Source of the DNA: Halichondria panicea
Taxonomy: Eukaryota > Porifera > Demospongiae > Suberitida > Halichondriidae
DNA: 64,000 nucleotides
Assembly: GCF_963675165.1 (NCBI RefSeq)
Contig: NC_087378.1
Coordinates: forward strand, 1,481,525-1,545,524
Direction: 5' to 3'
Under the pieces are notes generated by a model. The model saw only the letters and a list, made by a program, of their open reading frames with translations. It searched no databases and was not told the origin of the DNA. The number at the start of each line of letters is the position of its first letter. Position 1 is the stretch's first letter. This document shows, piece by piece, positions 34,510 to 50,486 of the stretch. The position numbers were made by a program, and so were the translations under genes.

Positions 34510-36579
34510 CTACACCACAGTTGAGTATGAGGGTGGAGGAGTTTTTGTTGAGGAGACCTTTGATGACCCTCGTACAGTTCTTTGGTCTTGATGCTCCTGT
34601 GGCCGTGGAAACGCATAGTGTCCTTGATCGTTAATAGAGCTGCTAATTTCATCCGTTGTGTCTTGCAGAGGACTCTCAACTCGAGCTGCTGGTGCATTGC
34701 TCAAATAAGGAATTGGACCTGGTCGAGGGTTTGAGCTAACTGATCGTTGAGGAAAACTGTGTGCAGATCTATTGGTTGAATGATATCCACGAGGAGTGAG
34801 TGGTGACTTTTGAGGTTGGTAGGGAAGTCCACATTCAGGAATGTCAGGTGGTCTCACTATTCTGTTTGAAATTGATATCTTTTCTTGGTCTGAATCTCTT
34901 TGCTGGTGGCCAGATGCTGTCCTGGTGTTGAGTGATGCACTTCTTTGCTGCTGTGAATATTCCTTGCTACTGTTTGTTATCTTCTTGAAGGACTCTGCAT
35001 TGATTTGACTCAAATGAACCACCTTGTTATTGGAAGAGGAAGTTGGCAGTGTGTTGACAGCCTCCATTAGCTGCTGTGGGTTTTGCGTACCCGGTGTGAA
35101 CAAATATCGAGGTGGGGAGGTGAGAGTAGCTAGTGCTACGGATGTAGACAGAACGTTGGAGGGAGGGAGGGAGGCATATCGTTGCTCTCTATCACTATCA
35201 GGGTGAACACTGGTCGTGTTGTCAAGACTAGATGGTCGTAATCTATAATTCTTGGGGGACGGTTGAGGTACTAAATGTCCTCTGTTTGAGCGTCTTCGTG
35301 GATCTTGATCACTTCTACTGATCTCCACCTCGTGCACTCGGGTGGGTTTACAAGGCAGCCTACACTTACCAAAGCAGACACACAGCAGGACAACAATACA
35401 AAGAGCTATTATGAGAAACGAGAGGACAACAGCAAATCCAACGATACTTGCATTGGAGGGAGTCGAACTGTTTCCCTGACCTGCAAAATGAATGGATAGT
35501 GATGGATGTATAGGCATGCAAGTGTAAGGTGTAGCTAATGCTAAAATTGTATTCTACATGGTTTTATGTAAGGTCTATAAGGTTCCATTTTGAACAAGAA
35601 AATTGTTCTGTAATTACTCAACTATAAGCCTTGGCTACGGCAAGCCTTATACTTGCCAATAGTTGTAAATTTGATTAATTACACACTTCTTTACATGAAA
35701 CAAGACGGGTGGTATACAATGGAATGATAAACATATCTTCACACTAAGCGGCTGCACACCACTGCATATGTTTTTGCTGAGACACTGTGTACGTATACTG
35801 CTTTCCAACAGTGTTACTACTACCCAGATCTGCTCAAAGGTTTCCAAAGATTCATAACAATTAACATCAAAGGCAGTAAAAGTACATGGCATGTACACAC
35901 ATTAAAACCACATAAAAGGCCCTCGCCACTATCTACAGATGAAATTGCAGTGGATTAAAGTTTAACTGGTATGCTAATATGACATTGTGGTGAAAGATAC
36001 TCTGATGAATCACACGAACTGAGCATGTTTGTTGATGTAAACATAACACGGTATACTGTGTGTAAGTAACGATCAAAGGGAGCAGCAATCTCAACACTAA
36101 CGCTATCCAATTACACAGTGTTATGCACCTCGATACTGACAAGGTCTCAACAGTAATACAATACATTTCTCAGTCTCATGTGCATTGCTATTCTAGAACT
36201 TTATTGTTGGACATTTGAGCATAGCTAGAGTTAGGTACAACTATCTTGCAGTTATGGAAATGGTAAACTTCACGCAGAATTGGTAGAAATACCAAAGCAG
36301 CAATGAACTACCCACACAAACTGCACCAATTAGCTACCACAAATAGCTGTAGCTACTATAAATCTCGATATGAATATTAACTACACATTGCATGCATGCA
36401 CTGTAAAACTGTATTAGCATTACTGGATTCTGTTGGTACATTAATTGTGCAGTGGGTGGTCAAAATTGAAGATTTTAGGCATACAAGTGTAGCCTGAACA
36501 CAATGATTTTACCTTGCACACTGTTTGCACAGAACAGCAGTCCCAGCAAACCCAAGGCTTGTAGTCTTGAGTTCACCAT
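34510..36579 (-). CDS. One-pass membrane adaptor with tiny ectodomain, PPxY and PDZ-ligand tail
   Basis: Exons 36579-36513 and 35480-34510, 1038 nt, 345 residues. Exon 1 encodes a signal peptide (LQALGLLGLLFCANSVQG). After cleavage only about 13 extracellular residues remain (GQGNSSTPSNASI), with two N-glycosylation sequons, then a transmembrane helix (VGFAVVLSFLIIALCIVVLL) and a Cys-rich juxtamembrane stretch (CVCFGKCRLPCK) that could be palmitoylated. The remaining ~280 residues are a disordered Ser/Arg/Pro-rich cytoplasmic tail ending PPPSYSTVV. That end contains a PPxY motif for WW domains and a class-I PDZ ligand (TVV). I do not recognise the family. Confidence 0.75.
35481..36512 (-). 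other. Intron of the one-pass membrane adaptor gene
   Basis: A 1032-bp intron separating the signal-peptide exon from the main exon. No further exon, RNA gene or element recognised inside. Confidence 0.55.
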
Positions 36580-36827
36580 CTCTTTCACCAAACACTGCAT
36601 CTCATTCTGTAATTCACTGCCTCTGCTTTTAGTTTTATACAGGGCTCGCAATGCACTTGAATGTGAGGAGTGGCTTCCTTTAATTACCATTCACAGTTTA
36701 TTCACATACCCACCCTTTCCCCATATTTTCATTTGCAAAGACAAAACATTAATATTTTCTCACCATAAAATTAAAACATTGTGCAACCACACACAGCACT
36801 AAAAATTTAAATATTACGAGTTCAGTG

Positions 36828-39924
<3,097 letters not shown>

Positions 39925-40256
39925 GTCAGCTTTGTGGCTACTAGAGACCACACCTTTCTATGCCCTTATCACGATCGTTACAATAGAGAAAAGTCGGGTC
40001 AAAAACGTGTCACAAAGTCTATATTATAATTACACATGCGCACTGGAAACTCCTCTCAGAACTCTATTGGTAACTAAAGCAGTGGTCCTCTGTCCTCATT
40101 CCCCATGCTCAGAATGTTTTTTAATTCACGTGCACATTACAATTATAATGATGCAAACAAAAGGTCCGATAATACTTTTGCCTGTTTACGTTACATGGTT
40201 AGTTTGCTTGACAAAAATAATAACGACAAAAATAAAACAATTTGGTGCTTTAATTA

Positions 40257-41075
40257 TTAAGTTTGTACCCAGCCTTTCACTAATAACATAATACCCCCAA
40301 GGGACTCTTGCAACAAAGTGGGCCAGAGATACATAATAATGTCACATGAATCTTTGTTAGAGTTGAAGAATCGCTGATGCAGTTCATCATTGTAGACAGT
40401 TTCAGTTGAGTTGATGATCATGGCGGGGGTCTGAACACAGAGGTCCCAGCACACCTTAGAACACTCCACAATGTAGCTCTTTACTGCTTCCACCTCCTTG
40501 GCCTGAGCAAACACTGGATATTGGCCATATTTCTTTTCCAGGAGGTCCTCCACTCCCTGTGAATGATTACAATTTTAATATGAAAGCACCGCAGGTGCTG
40601 ATGCCTCGGTGGAGGTGCCAAAGCTACATAAAATAAAACTACTAATAGCTAGCTTTTATACACACATTGATCATGATGAACATCTTTAATTTTGCTGCAT
40701 GCAATCAACCGAGTAGTGGGTAATGATCAACTATGATTGTTGTTAAAAACGATCGATGCCAAAAGTTCAAATCTAAAATTATGGCTGCAAGTCAGCAGAG
40801 CCTTGCAGCTCTCTGCTCACTCTTGCAGCTACCAATAGCTAGCGTTCTAATTATGCAGAGCTAACTACTAAGTAGAGTAGTAACACTCGGTGAACAAGTT
40901 TTGCTACGGACTCTTCTGAAAAGGCTGCAATAGCATTCCAAGTAAGCAAAACTAGGCATAACTCGAGAACGAAGCATTATTTTGCAAATCCACGAATTAA
41001 AATCCAAGTAAACATGACTAGAAGCCTATAGAAACTCTTACTTGCACTTGATTCATCCTTGAGCAGCTGTAGCGG

Positions 41076-41115
<40 letters not shown>

Positions 41116-44100
41116 ACCGTATACCTCGCTTGCGCATGCGCACCGAGGCATAATAATTATAGTGAGAATTAAGGCGATGTTTATCACTCATTATGTGGCA
41201 TTAATTTTGTGCAAATCGGTGGGCGTTCATACTAGGACACTAACTATATACATACATACATACATTACTTTCCAGAAGGCTAATGAAGTTAAGGCCTATT
41301 AGTCTACGGCCATAATTAGCATGGGAATTGTTAAAAAAGAATGTACAGAATGAATAGGATTAATCACTCGTTAATTATACACCTACTCAAAACTCACCTT
41401 TGTGATATCAGTGACATCTTTAGAGGAGCAGATCCTTCTCAGATAGAGCCCAATTGCTGACTCCAGTTGTCTCGTGGCTACACTGTCTTCACACTCTCCC
41501 TCGACCCCCAGAGTGGAGCGCCACTCTTGTCTCACCCGATGGAGGTGTAAACAGGACATCTTGTAAGCAAACTACAGGGAGGGAGTGTATTTTGAGGGCG
41601 TGAAGGTGGGTTAGAATTACATGTCAACATCTATGTACTGTATTCCTATGCATTGCTCCACTTTTTCCGCATCACTGGACTCACCTCCAATGCATCCAGT
41701 ACATACTGTGCTGCAAACAGTTTGTTCTCCTCTTCCCCCGAGTCTTCCATCTCTCCGGTAAACTGTAGTGCTTCAATCGCATCCACAGCCTCCACTCTTC
41801 CCTGTGAGAACAGCTCTTGGTAGCGCATCACAACCAGTGTTGGTCTGTTGAGGCCTAGTTGAATGTCCTCAAACTTCTCACCATCGTGCAAGTGTCTCTG
41901 TGCTTGCTCTGAGAGTCTGCCAAAAAAATAAGAGTCAATTTGTACACTTATACATTCTTGAACTAGCTGCGTACATGTAATGAACAAGTATCAAATTATT
42001 AAAGACATCAAAGCACATTAAAAAGTACGCTGTACTGTATTGCATGCACATGCTCATTTCATTGTAAAAAAATGCAAAACAGTAGCTATATATAGGTAGT
42101 TAATATGCACACCTGTCAGTGAGTTCTCTCTCTCTTCGTCTGAGCTCGTGGAGTTGCTCTCTAGTAAATCGTAACTCCTTTGTCTTGGCTTCTAGTTCTT
42201 GCTGGATCAGCATGTAGTGTCCTACATGTATGTGCTGTGAGTCCACACTCAACTGCAAACATAATAACATGCGATCATTATCGATAAAATTAATTAGCCT
42301 AGCTACTAAAATGGCTGAAATGAACCATACGAAATTAAAGAATGCAATTTCAAGCTTATATACATGTACGTGCATTTTTCTGGCTTGGAATCAACCAGCA
42401 GGTGCAATTGTGTAATTCTATAATGGGATACAATTACATTACAAGACATAACAGACTGACCTGTCTCTCCCACGGTCCTACTTCTTCAGACTCACTGCGA
42501 AACAAGCTCTTCTGTTTCTTGACACTACTCACATTCCCCGTGGACTTAGAGCTAGAGAGAGCGTTCCAGCTGTTTCGAGATTTTACTGACAACTTTCTCT
42601 TTCCAGCGAACACCTGTACAGAATGATTCGTCTTCAGCGATTGGACTCGAGTAAATGCGAGCATATCAGATTTGTTAGTGGAATGGATGTCTCCTATACT
42701 TGAACTTGATTGGACTGCTCCAATACTTGAACTTGATTGGACTGCTCCAATGATATCGCTATTACTGCCATTGCTTGAGCTCATGGACTTTGAACTTGGA
42801 GAACGCACTGGTGGACCGCCATTGACTCGAAGTATCTTGTTAGGAGAAGCCGATCGTGGTCGATAGGTAACTGATAATCGATTTCTGTCAGTTCTTTCAC
42901 TCAGACCAATTCGTGTGTCTGCATCTTCTCCCCATGTAGTACTGGTTGTTCCTGCAATAACTGACGAGTGCCTTCGATTAATGGGAGGTGAGTGTGAGTG
43001 CTCGTTACTTCTGCTCCGGGGTCTCGCCATATTTGTAGACATGTCTTCGTCAGCAATCCCATTCATTTCTCTGTGTCTCAAATTAAACTGAGCTGGAGAT
43101 TCGGATTTCAGGATTTTGATCTCAAGGTCTTTCTCGATATCCTTGATCATGCCAATTGTACATTCGATAGAGTGTTGATGGCGTCTCAGCCAAGGTTCAA
43201 TAGACTCACTGTCAGTAATGCCGCCACTTCTCTGTCGTACACTGCCAAACACTGCAAGCACTTCTTTGTCCCCTCTTATTCGTTCGCTGAGAATCTCCAT
43301 CAATTCTGGCAGACTCCCCATTCTCCTGCCGGGCTGTAGACAAGTTAGCACACACTGGTTTTGGTAGAGTCTCTCCTGCAGTTGGACTTGGTTCGGATTT
43401 GGAGCTTGTGGGAAGTTCTGGTACCTAATTGTCACCCCTCCATCATCACCGCTGTCCTCATCAGAGCCTGAGACAATTTCCACTTTATTGTCTTCCTGCA
43501 ATATCTCATTCAGTGTGACTTCTTCCTTATCGATGATCTCTACAAGTCGTTCTTTTGCATCGCTCAAATCGACTAGAAACCCGTTGACTTCGTTTTTGAT
43601 TGCCTGTTGCAGAGACAAAGCAGTTCGAGCATCACTCCCCAATGGTATGTGTAGACCTAGAGTGTACAGTGAGTGCTGAACTCGGTCATGCTCTTTATAC
43701 AGGCGCTCCAACACTCCGTTGTATTGCATGTAGACACATTTGAGGACTCTCCTACAAGACAACACTAGCTCCTGTCCTTCTGGCGATTTTTCATCACGCG
43801 TTTCAATCAGCCAAGCGATTCTCAGCACCAGCTCGTCACAAGACTTGTATGGGAACTCGGGAATATATCCATCTTCAGAGTTATGGAGCTTAGTCAGCAA
43901 TGTCTCCCAGATGGGGAAAGCTTCTGGCACGGCTTTGTTTAGAGCACGAAATGGAAAACTCTCAAGACACTTGAGCACAAAGGTAGACGGTTGCTCTCGA
44001 AGAGTGTCCACCACTTTTTGGTATAGTTTTCTTTCCAGCAACTGTTTGATTTTGATAGACGTGAGTTCGTATTCGGTCTTGGAAAGGAGGTAATGAGGTT

Positions 44101-44185
44101 GGTTGAGTGTGCTGGGGCCCGTGATTTGATTGAGGCTCTCGGTGCTGCCTATTCGGCGCCCAAACCATTTCTTCATTCTCTGCAT
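40257..44185 (-). CDS. Mieap (SPATA18)-domain protein
   Basis: Exons 44185-42461, 42252-42113, 41916-41685, 41571-41398, 40556-40257, 2571 nt, 856 residues. The C-terminal ~170 residues resemble the conserved C-terminal domain of mitochondria-eating protein: FAYKMSCLHLHRVRQEW, then CSKVCWDLCVQTP, VYNDELHQRFF and MYLWPTLLQESLGGIML, matching the vertebrate VFND...SYDSDF...VLYHVWPALME pattern. Before it are a coiled coil (QQELEAKTKELRFTREQLHE) and a Ser-rich region with an internal 9-residue repeat (SSSSIGAVQ twice). The N-terminal ~250 residues are helical and have no family known to me. Mieap acts in mitochondrial quality control; whether this long form does so is unknown. Confidence 0.75.
40601..41151. 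repeat. Intronic repeat with inverted ends ATGCCTCGGTG
   Basis: ATGCCTCGGTG at 40601 and CACCGAGGCAT ending at 41151 are exact inverted copies. The right end extends into a palindromic TGCGCATGCGCA and a TACCGTATACC word like the ends of the MITEs at 11202 and 11988. A (CA)n run lies at about 41080-41113. Non-coding; it fills most of the last intron of the Mieap-domain gene. Confidence 0.5.
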
Positions 44186-46585
44186 TTTTCCTGCGTGTGA
44201 GTGATTTTGAATAGAGGGAGTGAATAATAATGTATACAAGGCAGTTACCAAGAATATTTAAATAGTGAGGATAATGTTTCACAAGTTCTTTGACCATTAT
44301 GTTGAATGTGGAGGGATGCTAGTTGATAGGGACACAGGTCATTGCCTTCACTTCCGATGTTTCTCTTGTTTTGCAAACAATAATTACAGCATGTGGGCTA
44401 GAGACATTCAAGTTTGAAGAGTGCAGTCAAGTGGATAATAACTCTATACAACAGTCAATTGGAACAGACAACTTAATTGTGGGCTCAAATTACAAATAGA
44501 TAAAACAATTTTAAACTTATACACATAAGAACAGTTTTGTTGACTACTTTCAAGTTACCCCTTGAACTGAGAAACCATATAAGGTCACCAGATATAAGAG
44601 GGTTGGGGGAGAACTGTTAGTTGAACAATAACCTTCCTCGAGACAACACAATTACTGCAATCCTTTGGGGCCTAGCCCTAATAACCCAGACCCAGACACC
44701 CTTTACATAGAGCAAATACAGCTGTAAGTTGTCACATTCTTACGTAGGAGAGTTTGGGTGGAGAGTGTAACTAGAGGATTGTCATAACACAAAGTTATCA
44801 TTGTATTAGAGGCAGATGGTGAACGAATCAATCCTCCAAAAAAGAATGTGTACCCGTTACGAGTAATTACAGTGATTCAGAATGAGCAGAATGAGCTCAA
44901 GTTTCATCACAATTTTGCACGAGAGAATAGAGCACCAATTAAATGTTTGTTTAGTGAAGAAAGTTATCAAAACAAAGTCACGCATATACAGTACTCCATT
45001 GGCTGTTCAATATTCCAAGAACATTCCATAATTCCTTTGAAAGCCTAGGAAACGAATTAGGGGGAACAACTCTGGTTACTTGAAGTTAAAGATACGGGAT
45101 TGATATTCATTAGCTATACTTATTAAGCACTCAAGATATACGAGAAGCTTGTTTCATGGTTGAGGAACGCTCCTATTGATTGTGTCCACCTGCTGTGTGA
45201 ATAAGTCAGTGGGAGGACACGCTCTGTTTGCTTACAAGCTTGAGGGCATTGAGTGAGATAATGCTTAAATGGTAGTTGAATCATTGAGTATTGCATGCTC
45301 TGATAGCTAACTGAAGGGGAGTAGACACAACAACAAAAGCTCCCGACATGATCTCACAAATGCTCCCACTTGATAATTAAAATTTATCACTAGAGACAGT
45401 TAGACGAATATGATTTCATAAATTTAACGGCATATCAAATACGATCCCGTTACAATACACGTTTTATCCTAATTAATTATTGGGCCTACAATGGAATTCT
45501 CGAATTACTCTCCAGCCAATAGTTATTTGAGGAGCCTGGGAGTGTGTGCTCACAGAGGTTACACTGACGCAAGTTTCACCAGGTGTGAAGCAGCTATTCA
45601 ATATCACTGATCCTACGATTTGATCTCACTAAATTAATACACATACATATACCCTGGGGGAATGGATTTCAGCAACTATGACATGTTTTGTACACTATGT
45701 GGGAAAGAATACGTCTTGTGAAATTTGAGCCATTACTATTTTGTTTCTATACGAGCCAGTCAGGTTTAAAGTGCATGAACGAGAGATTGAATGATAATTT
45801 ATATCTATTGGGATATTGCATTCTATTCAATGAGACAAACCGTACTAAGGGTGGTATGCTTCTTAGCTATAATTATTATCATGAGAGCAACCAAAACCAG
45901 TGATGCGAATCATATTCACAGCAACTTATAAAGCCCCAGGGAATAATTATATTGATCATCAACATGTTATTAGTGGCTATATGGGATAGCAAAAAGAGGC
46001 TTTTATACAGTACAGAGACAATACGCTAGTTAACAATTATATGCGCTAAAACTAGTGTCCGGTTAAAATGTACGCAGACTTTAAAGTAATAATAATTATG
46101 GAGAAGAGTAACTCTAGAGAGTAGACTCTATTCGTTGCACATGTCTCATGTCAGATGTAGCAGTAGGAAGGATGGACAAAGTTGTAGGTGATATAACTCT
46201 AATCAAGCACAATGGACTCCAATCATGCATGCACAGCTAGCTAGCTTACATGACCACATGTAGATCTGTATCTACTATACACCACGTTATACTAGTATTT
46301 ATGGTCTCACCTTGCTCAAAACTCGCAGACACAGAGTAAACTAAGATGCTTGATGCTTGCTGTATTCTTCAGCTCTCTCTCTACTTAGTCAGTAGTCGGA
46401 TTACTTTTCTCAGAAGCTTATAGCTAGCTATATACAAGACTGTGTGAGTGGGAGTTGCTCATGTAAGCAAATAAAAGGGGGCGTGGCTCACACACAATGA
46501 TTAGCAGAAACATTCTTTGCTCAAGCCACAATCAATGAACAGAAACAGCACAACATAAATTAATAGTCACTGCACTCTCTAATAG
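44186..46585. other. 2.4-kb intergenic region
   Basis: The largest gap in the window, lying between the start of the Mieap-domain gene and the stop of AARSD1. No open frame over 71 codons, no splice pairs with protein similarity, no tRNA. An untranslated first exon of the Mieap-domain gene is possible, because GCAG precedes its ATG by five bases. Confidence 0.5.
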
Positions 46586-48824
46586 TCAGTCCTTCATATT
46601 TTTTCTCAAAAGTTCTTCAGCTTCTCCTCTCTTCTCTAACTTCGATACTTTGCCTTGGAAACGACCTTTCCGACCACCACCTTTGCCATCCAGAACATCC
46701 ATAACTCTGTAAACAATTCAATATGAGAGAATTCAGGAGGAGTATTTAGCGAATCGCAGTAGGGCAGCTAAACTTACTTTGGACCCAATGCTGCAACAAA
46801 ATCGCTTTCCCCTGCAAGAAGCACCTGCCCCGGCCCACTGCTACCCCCCACAGTCACCAGCACTGTGACCCCCTGCAGATAACAATGAATAAATGCGCTC
46901 ATTGCACTATATACATGTAGTAGAAAGTGGTATTCAACAAAATTCCGCGCCAACAGTTAATACCTCTGCAGTGAGTCCATTAGCCATTACGTTCATGAAC
47001 TCATTGTCCCCATCATCACGATGCACACACGCCACAGGATCCCTTGGCGCACTATGCAGGTGCTTGTACACTAGGAGCTGGGCTATCTCCCGCAGTTGGT
47101 TCCTACAAGCCTTGCTTGTAATACGACTGTTTTTCTGTGCTTTTTCTACTGCGTCCACATGCTCAGTCATACTTACACTGTGCGTGTGAGTTGTGAGATC
47201 AAAGAATAAAAATATAAATGTGAGCAATTGGATCATAATTTCAAAAATGTACAAAATGTAACCAGCTGTGAAATTGGATTTGTCTATTACACCCAATGAC
47301 AGGGGTAAATAAATCAGGCATAAACAAGTCAGTCCCTTCATACACGTACGGTACCTGAGCAGTTTATTCAAGGCTGTTTCATTAGCAAACGCTCTCTTTG
47401 TGTAGCCGAGGATTCTGTTTCCCACTATGTAATAGAGCAGAGTGGACCCTTTCTTGCTTTCAGAGTACAGTAGCTGCACACACTGAATGCATGAAAGAGG
47501 GCACAAGTCAAATCATTCAATTTAGGTAATCATTGAGAGCACAAGGGATAGATTCTTCACATACGCGAGAGTAATTGATGTATAACCAATAATCAATTAA
47601 TTAAAAAAATGTCCCTTTAAAATCAAATGACATAATAAGCCACTAGGGACTTCATGGGCTATAAAACAATTAAATACTATACCCTGCTCACCTGCAGGTG
47701 ACTGAGACTGGAGACGTGGGTACCACAGCACATATTGACGTCCAGTCCCTCTATCTCCACCACTCTCACCTCACTGCCTTCAAAGTCATCGGGGAGACCT
47801 CTCGAGCGAACCTGAGATGAGAGAATGGTGAGCAGGACAACATTAAATTGTCAGTATGAGAGCGGTTCAATAGGCCATCTTAGGTTTGGAATGTCCAATT
47901 TAAAAAGGAATGTTGCAATCCACAGCTGTAACAATGGTGTACATATACCTCCTGGTAAATTTTCAGCATAAAGCAGAGGCTATAAACGTAACATACCAAG
48001 CTCATCAATTGTGATACTTACAGCTTCCAGTTTTGGGTCTTTGGTAGAGTACCACATTGGTGTCATGGGAACCCCTTGTCTAATTAGCTCGTTGCAGGTC
48101 CTCTCAATACTCTCCATTTCATCAGCGCTCAGTTTGGGAGTGTCCAGTTCAATATAGCACCTGTTAGTCTCTCCTATAGTGAGGTACCTGTAACAGTATG
48201 GTGTGTACATGAGGGTGTATAGTGAGGTACCTGTAACAGTATTGTGTGTACATGAGGGTGTATAGTGAGGTACCTGTAACAGTATTGTGTGTACATGAGG
48301 GTGTATAGTGAGGTACCTGTAACAGTATTGTGTGTACATGAGGGTGTATAATACACTCACAGACATATTGTATTACCATGATTTTGTCTTGTATCCATGG
48401 TCCCTATCGGCGACAGCTGTGATGAGGTGTTGTCCTGAGTGCTGCTGCATGTGGTCAAACCGCCTCCCCCAGTCAATCTCAATATTCACACTGCCCCCCA
48501 CGTCCAGGGGGGCTTTGGTGAAATGTACTGCTTTGGCCCCCTGGCGCACTACACGATGTACCTCTAGCCCATTCAATGTTCCTCTGTCATCAGGCTAGGG
48601 AATTAGATGTGAATTGCAGTGAATTGCAAAATAAATTGTGCACATAAATTGTTTTCCGATGATCTCACCTGACCTCCTCCCTCAGGAAAGAGCACTGTGT
48701 CAACCAGCACAATCTCATACTCTCCTCCTTTTCCAGGTGAGCAGGAGACCACTTGTGAGGTTAGCTGGCGTGAGTAGCAGTTCTTTTGACAGTAAAGACT
48801 GCCACAGGGGACAACTTCAGCCAT
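46586..48824 (-). CDS. AARSD1: Alanyl-tRNA editing protein AARSD1 (AlaX-type)
   Basis: Eight exons: 48824-48669, 48594-48377, 48187-48022, 47811-47692, 47482-47355, 47177-46964, 46872-46778, 46706-46586. They total 1218 nt, 405 residues (human 412). The N terminus has VDTVLFPEGGGQPDDRGTLN. The zinc/active-site motifs of the AlaRS editing fold are complete: HMQQHSGQH and CCGTHV. The C-terminal part has GGGRKGRFQGK. The enzyme hydrolyses Ser mischarged on tRNA-Ala in the cytosol. It starts 180 bp from the divergent DDRGK1. The 3' splice site of exon 3 lies inside a 43-bp tandem repeat. Confidence 0.95.
48179..48350. repeat. 43-bp minisatellite over an AARSD1 splice acceptor
   Basis: Four tandem copies, 43 bp each, starting at about 48179, 48222, 48265 and 48308, each built from GTGAGGTACCTGTAACAGTA plus a TGTGTACATGAGGG block. 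The first copy overlaps the acceptor and first bases of AARSD1 exon 3. Each further copy therefore repeats the acceptor (minus strand CTGTTACAG followed by GTACCTCAC). Confidence 0.92.
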
Positions 48825-49004
48825 TGCAGGAGATTTTCGAAACAAAGCCGCTATCACACTCCACTACGCGGCTATACCTCGGAACATTCACACTTGAAAC
48901 ACAACCGCGACTTACATGCTTTGATTCAAAGTTTGAAGTTCAAAGGTCAAAAGGAACTAACCTGCTGCTGCTTGTGCTTATTGATCTTGTGTGAAGGAAA
49001 AATC
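48825..49004. promoter_or_regulatory. Divergent promoter, AARSD1 / DDRGK1
   Basis: 180 bp between the start codons of two divergent housekeeping genes (48824 on -, 49005 on +). It must hold both promoters and 5' UTRs. No TATA-like box stands out. Confidence 0.6.
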
Positions 49005-50359
49005 ATGGATCCAGTGATTTGGCTTGTCCTCATTGCCATATTTGTGCTTACACTCTTTGTGGTACTCTACTTTCAGTTGTCTGGAAATAAGAAAAGTGAG
49101 TTTGAGCTATCAATTGCCCATAATTTATCTGTATGCCCCGCCCCCTGTGTAGTCGAGATCGAGAAAACCCGTCCCAGAGTTGTTGGTGGTGAGAGTGCAG
49201 TCATTACTGGTGGTGTGAGACGCCGCTCTCGTAACATCCGCTCTCGATTAGCCGCTGTCCAGCGAGCCAGAGGACAAGTGGAGCCAATACCCGAGGAGGA
49301 TGGTGAAGAGGATGATGGAGATGGAGGTGATGGTATAGGTGAGGGTATAGAGGAGGAGAATATACCGAGCGGAAAGATTGGTACCAAGAAGCTCAAGAGG
49401 ATTCAGGAGAAGGCTGAGAGAAAAGCCATGAGAGAGGTGACTTCTAGACAGTGTGTTGGCGTATGTTTGAAGTGCTGTGCCATTTGTAGCAAGAAGAAGC
49501 TGCAAGGGAGGATAAGAAGAAACGAGAGGCCTTGAGGGAGAAGGAGAGACAGCAAGAACACGAGGAAGAACAGGAAAGCAAGAAACAGGAGGTAAAAAAA
49601 TTTGATCTCTTTCCCAATCTGTATAATTTATAGGAGGAAGAAGAGGCGAGGCAAAGGGTGGAGCAAGAGAGACAGGAGCACGAAGAGTACCTGGCAATGA
49701 AAGAGGCCTTTATGGTGGAGGACGAGGGAGAGGGGGCAGTCGATGACACAGAGGTGAGAAGTGTACTGTGTAAATTTATAGTCTGTGTTTTGATTGCTCT
49801 TTGCTGAATCAGTATATTGATGTTTGTGCCTCATCAAGCATATTGGTTTAGCGTATTGCTCCGTGTAATGACGCATGTCCCTAATTGTCTGTTTCCATGT
49901 CTACAGGCCCGGGGAGTGAAAGACTTCATTGAACACATACAAAGAAACAAGATTGTGTACCTGGAAGACCTTGCTGCAGAGTTTGGTCTCAAAACACAGG
50001 TAGGTACAGTTGACAAACAAACATGCGTGACTACCTTTCCTAGAGGACACGTACGTAGCCATACTAGTATAGACCAAACACTGACTTGTGTTTATGCTAA
50101 CTCCCTTCTTCTAACACACACACACGCGCACACACGCTAACAGGAAGCCATTGATAGGATCCAAAGCCTACAGGAAGGGGGAGAGCTGACAGGGGTGATT
50201 GATGATCGTGGAAAATTTATCTTCATATCCCAAGAAGAGCTAGAGGCTGTGGCCACCTTTATCAAACAGAGAGGAAGAGTTTCCATCACAGACTTAGTCA
50301 CTTCTAGTAACACTCTTATCAATCTCCAGTCCGAAACTGAGACTCTAGCAGCTGTGTAA
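49005..50359 (+). CDS. DDRGK1: DDRGK1 (UFBP1), ER adaptor for UFMylation
   Basis: Six exons: 49005-49095, 49153-49436, 49490-49591, 49634-49753, 49907-49999, 50144-50359. They total 906 nt, 301 residues (human 314). There is an N-terminal membrane anchor ([20 protein letters not shown]), then an acidic linker, [20 protein letters not shown], a long charged helix and [15 protein letters not shown]. The C-terminal winged-helix PCI-like domain contains the name-giving motif [13 protein letters not shown] and RQ-type RGRVSI. The protein sits on the ER and recruits the UFL1 ligase for UFM1 attachment. Exons are tiny and in phase; the gene is intact. Confidence 0.96.
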
Positions 50360-50449
50360 ACCATGTCTCCTTTCAGACACTCTCTCTATTTGTATTTCGT
50401 GCTTTACGTTTCTGCATTCCTTACATATAGGTTCTCACAATAAGTCAAA

Positions 50450-50486
50450 CCATAGATAATAGAGCACAGAAATCTATTATCTATGG
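50450..50486. repeat. Short hairpin with flanking direct repeats
   Basis: CCATAGATAATAG (50450-50462) and CTATTATCTATGG (50474-50486) are perfect inverted 13-mers with an 11-nt loop. The word TCAAAC stands directly at both sides, like a target-site duplication. It lies 90 bp past the DDRGK1 stop. Confidence 0.7.

Noticed and set aside
44186-46585. Search for a hidden gene in the largest gap
   Set aside because: Only short open frames without splice partners or similarity; nothing that can be supported.
48179-48350. Regular direct repeats that could suggest a CRISPR array
   Set aside because: Units are contiguous with no unique spacers, in a eukaryotic intron; it is a minisatellite. The same holds for 62855-63205.
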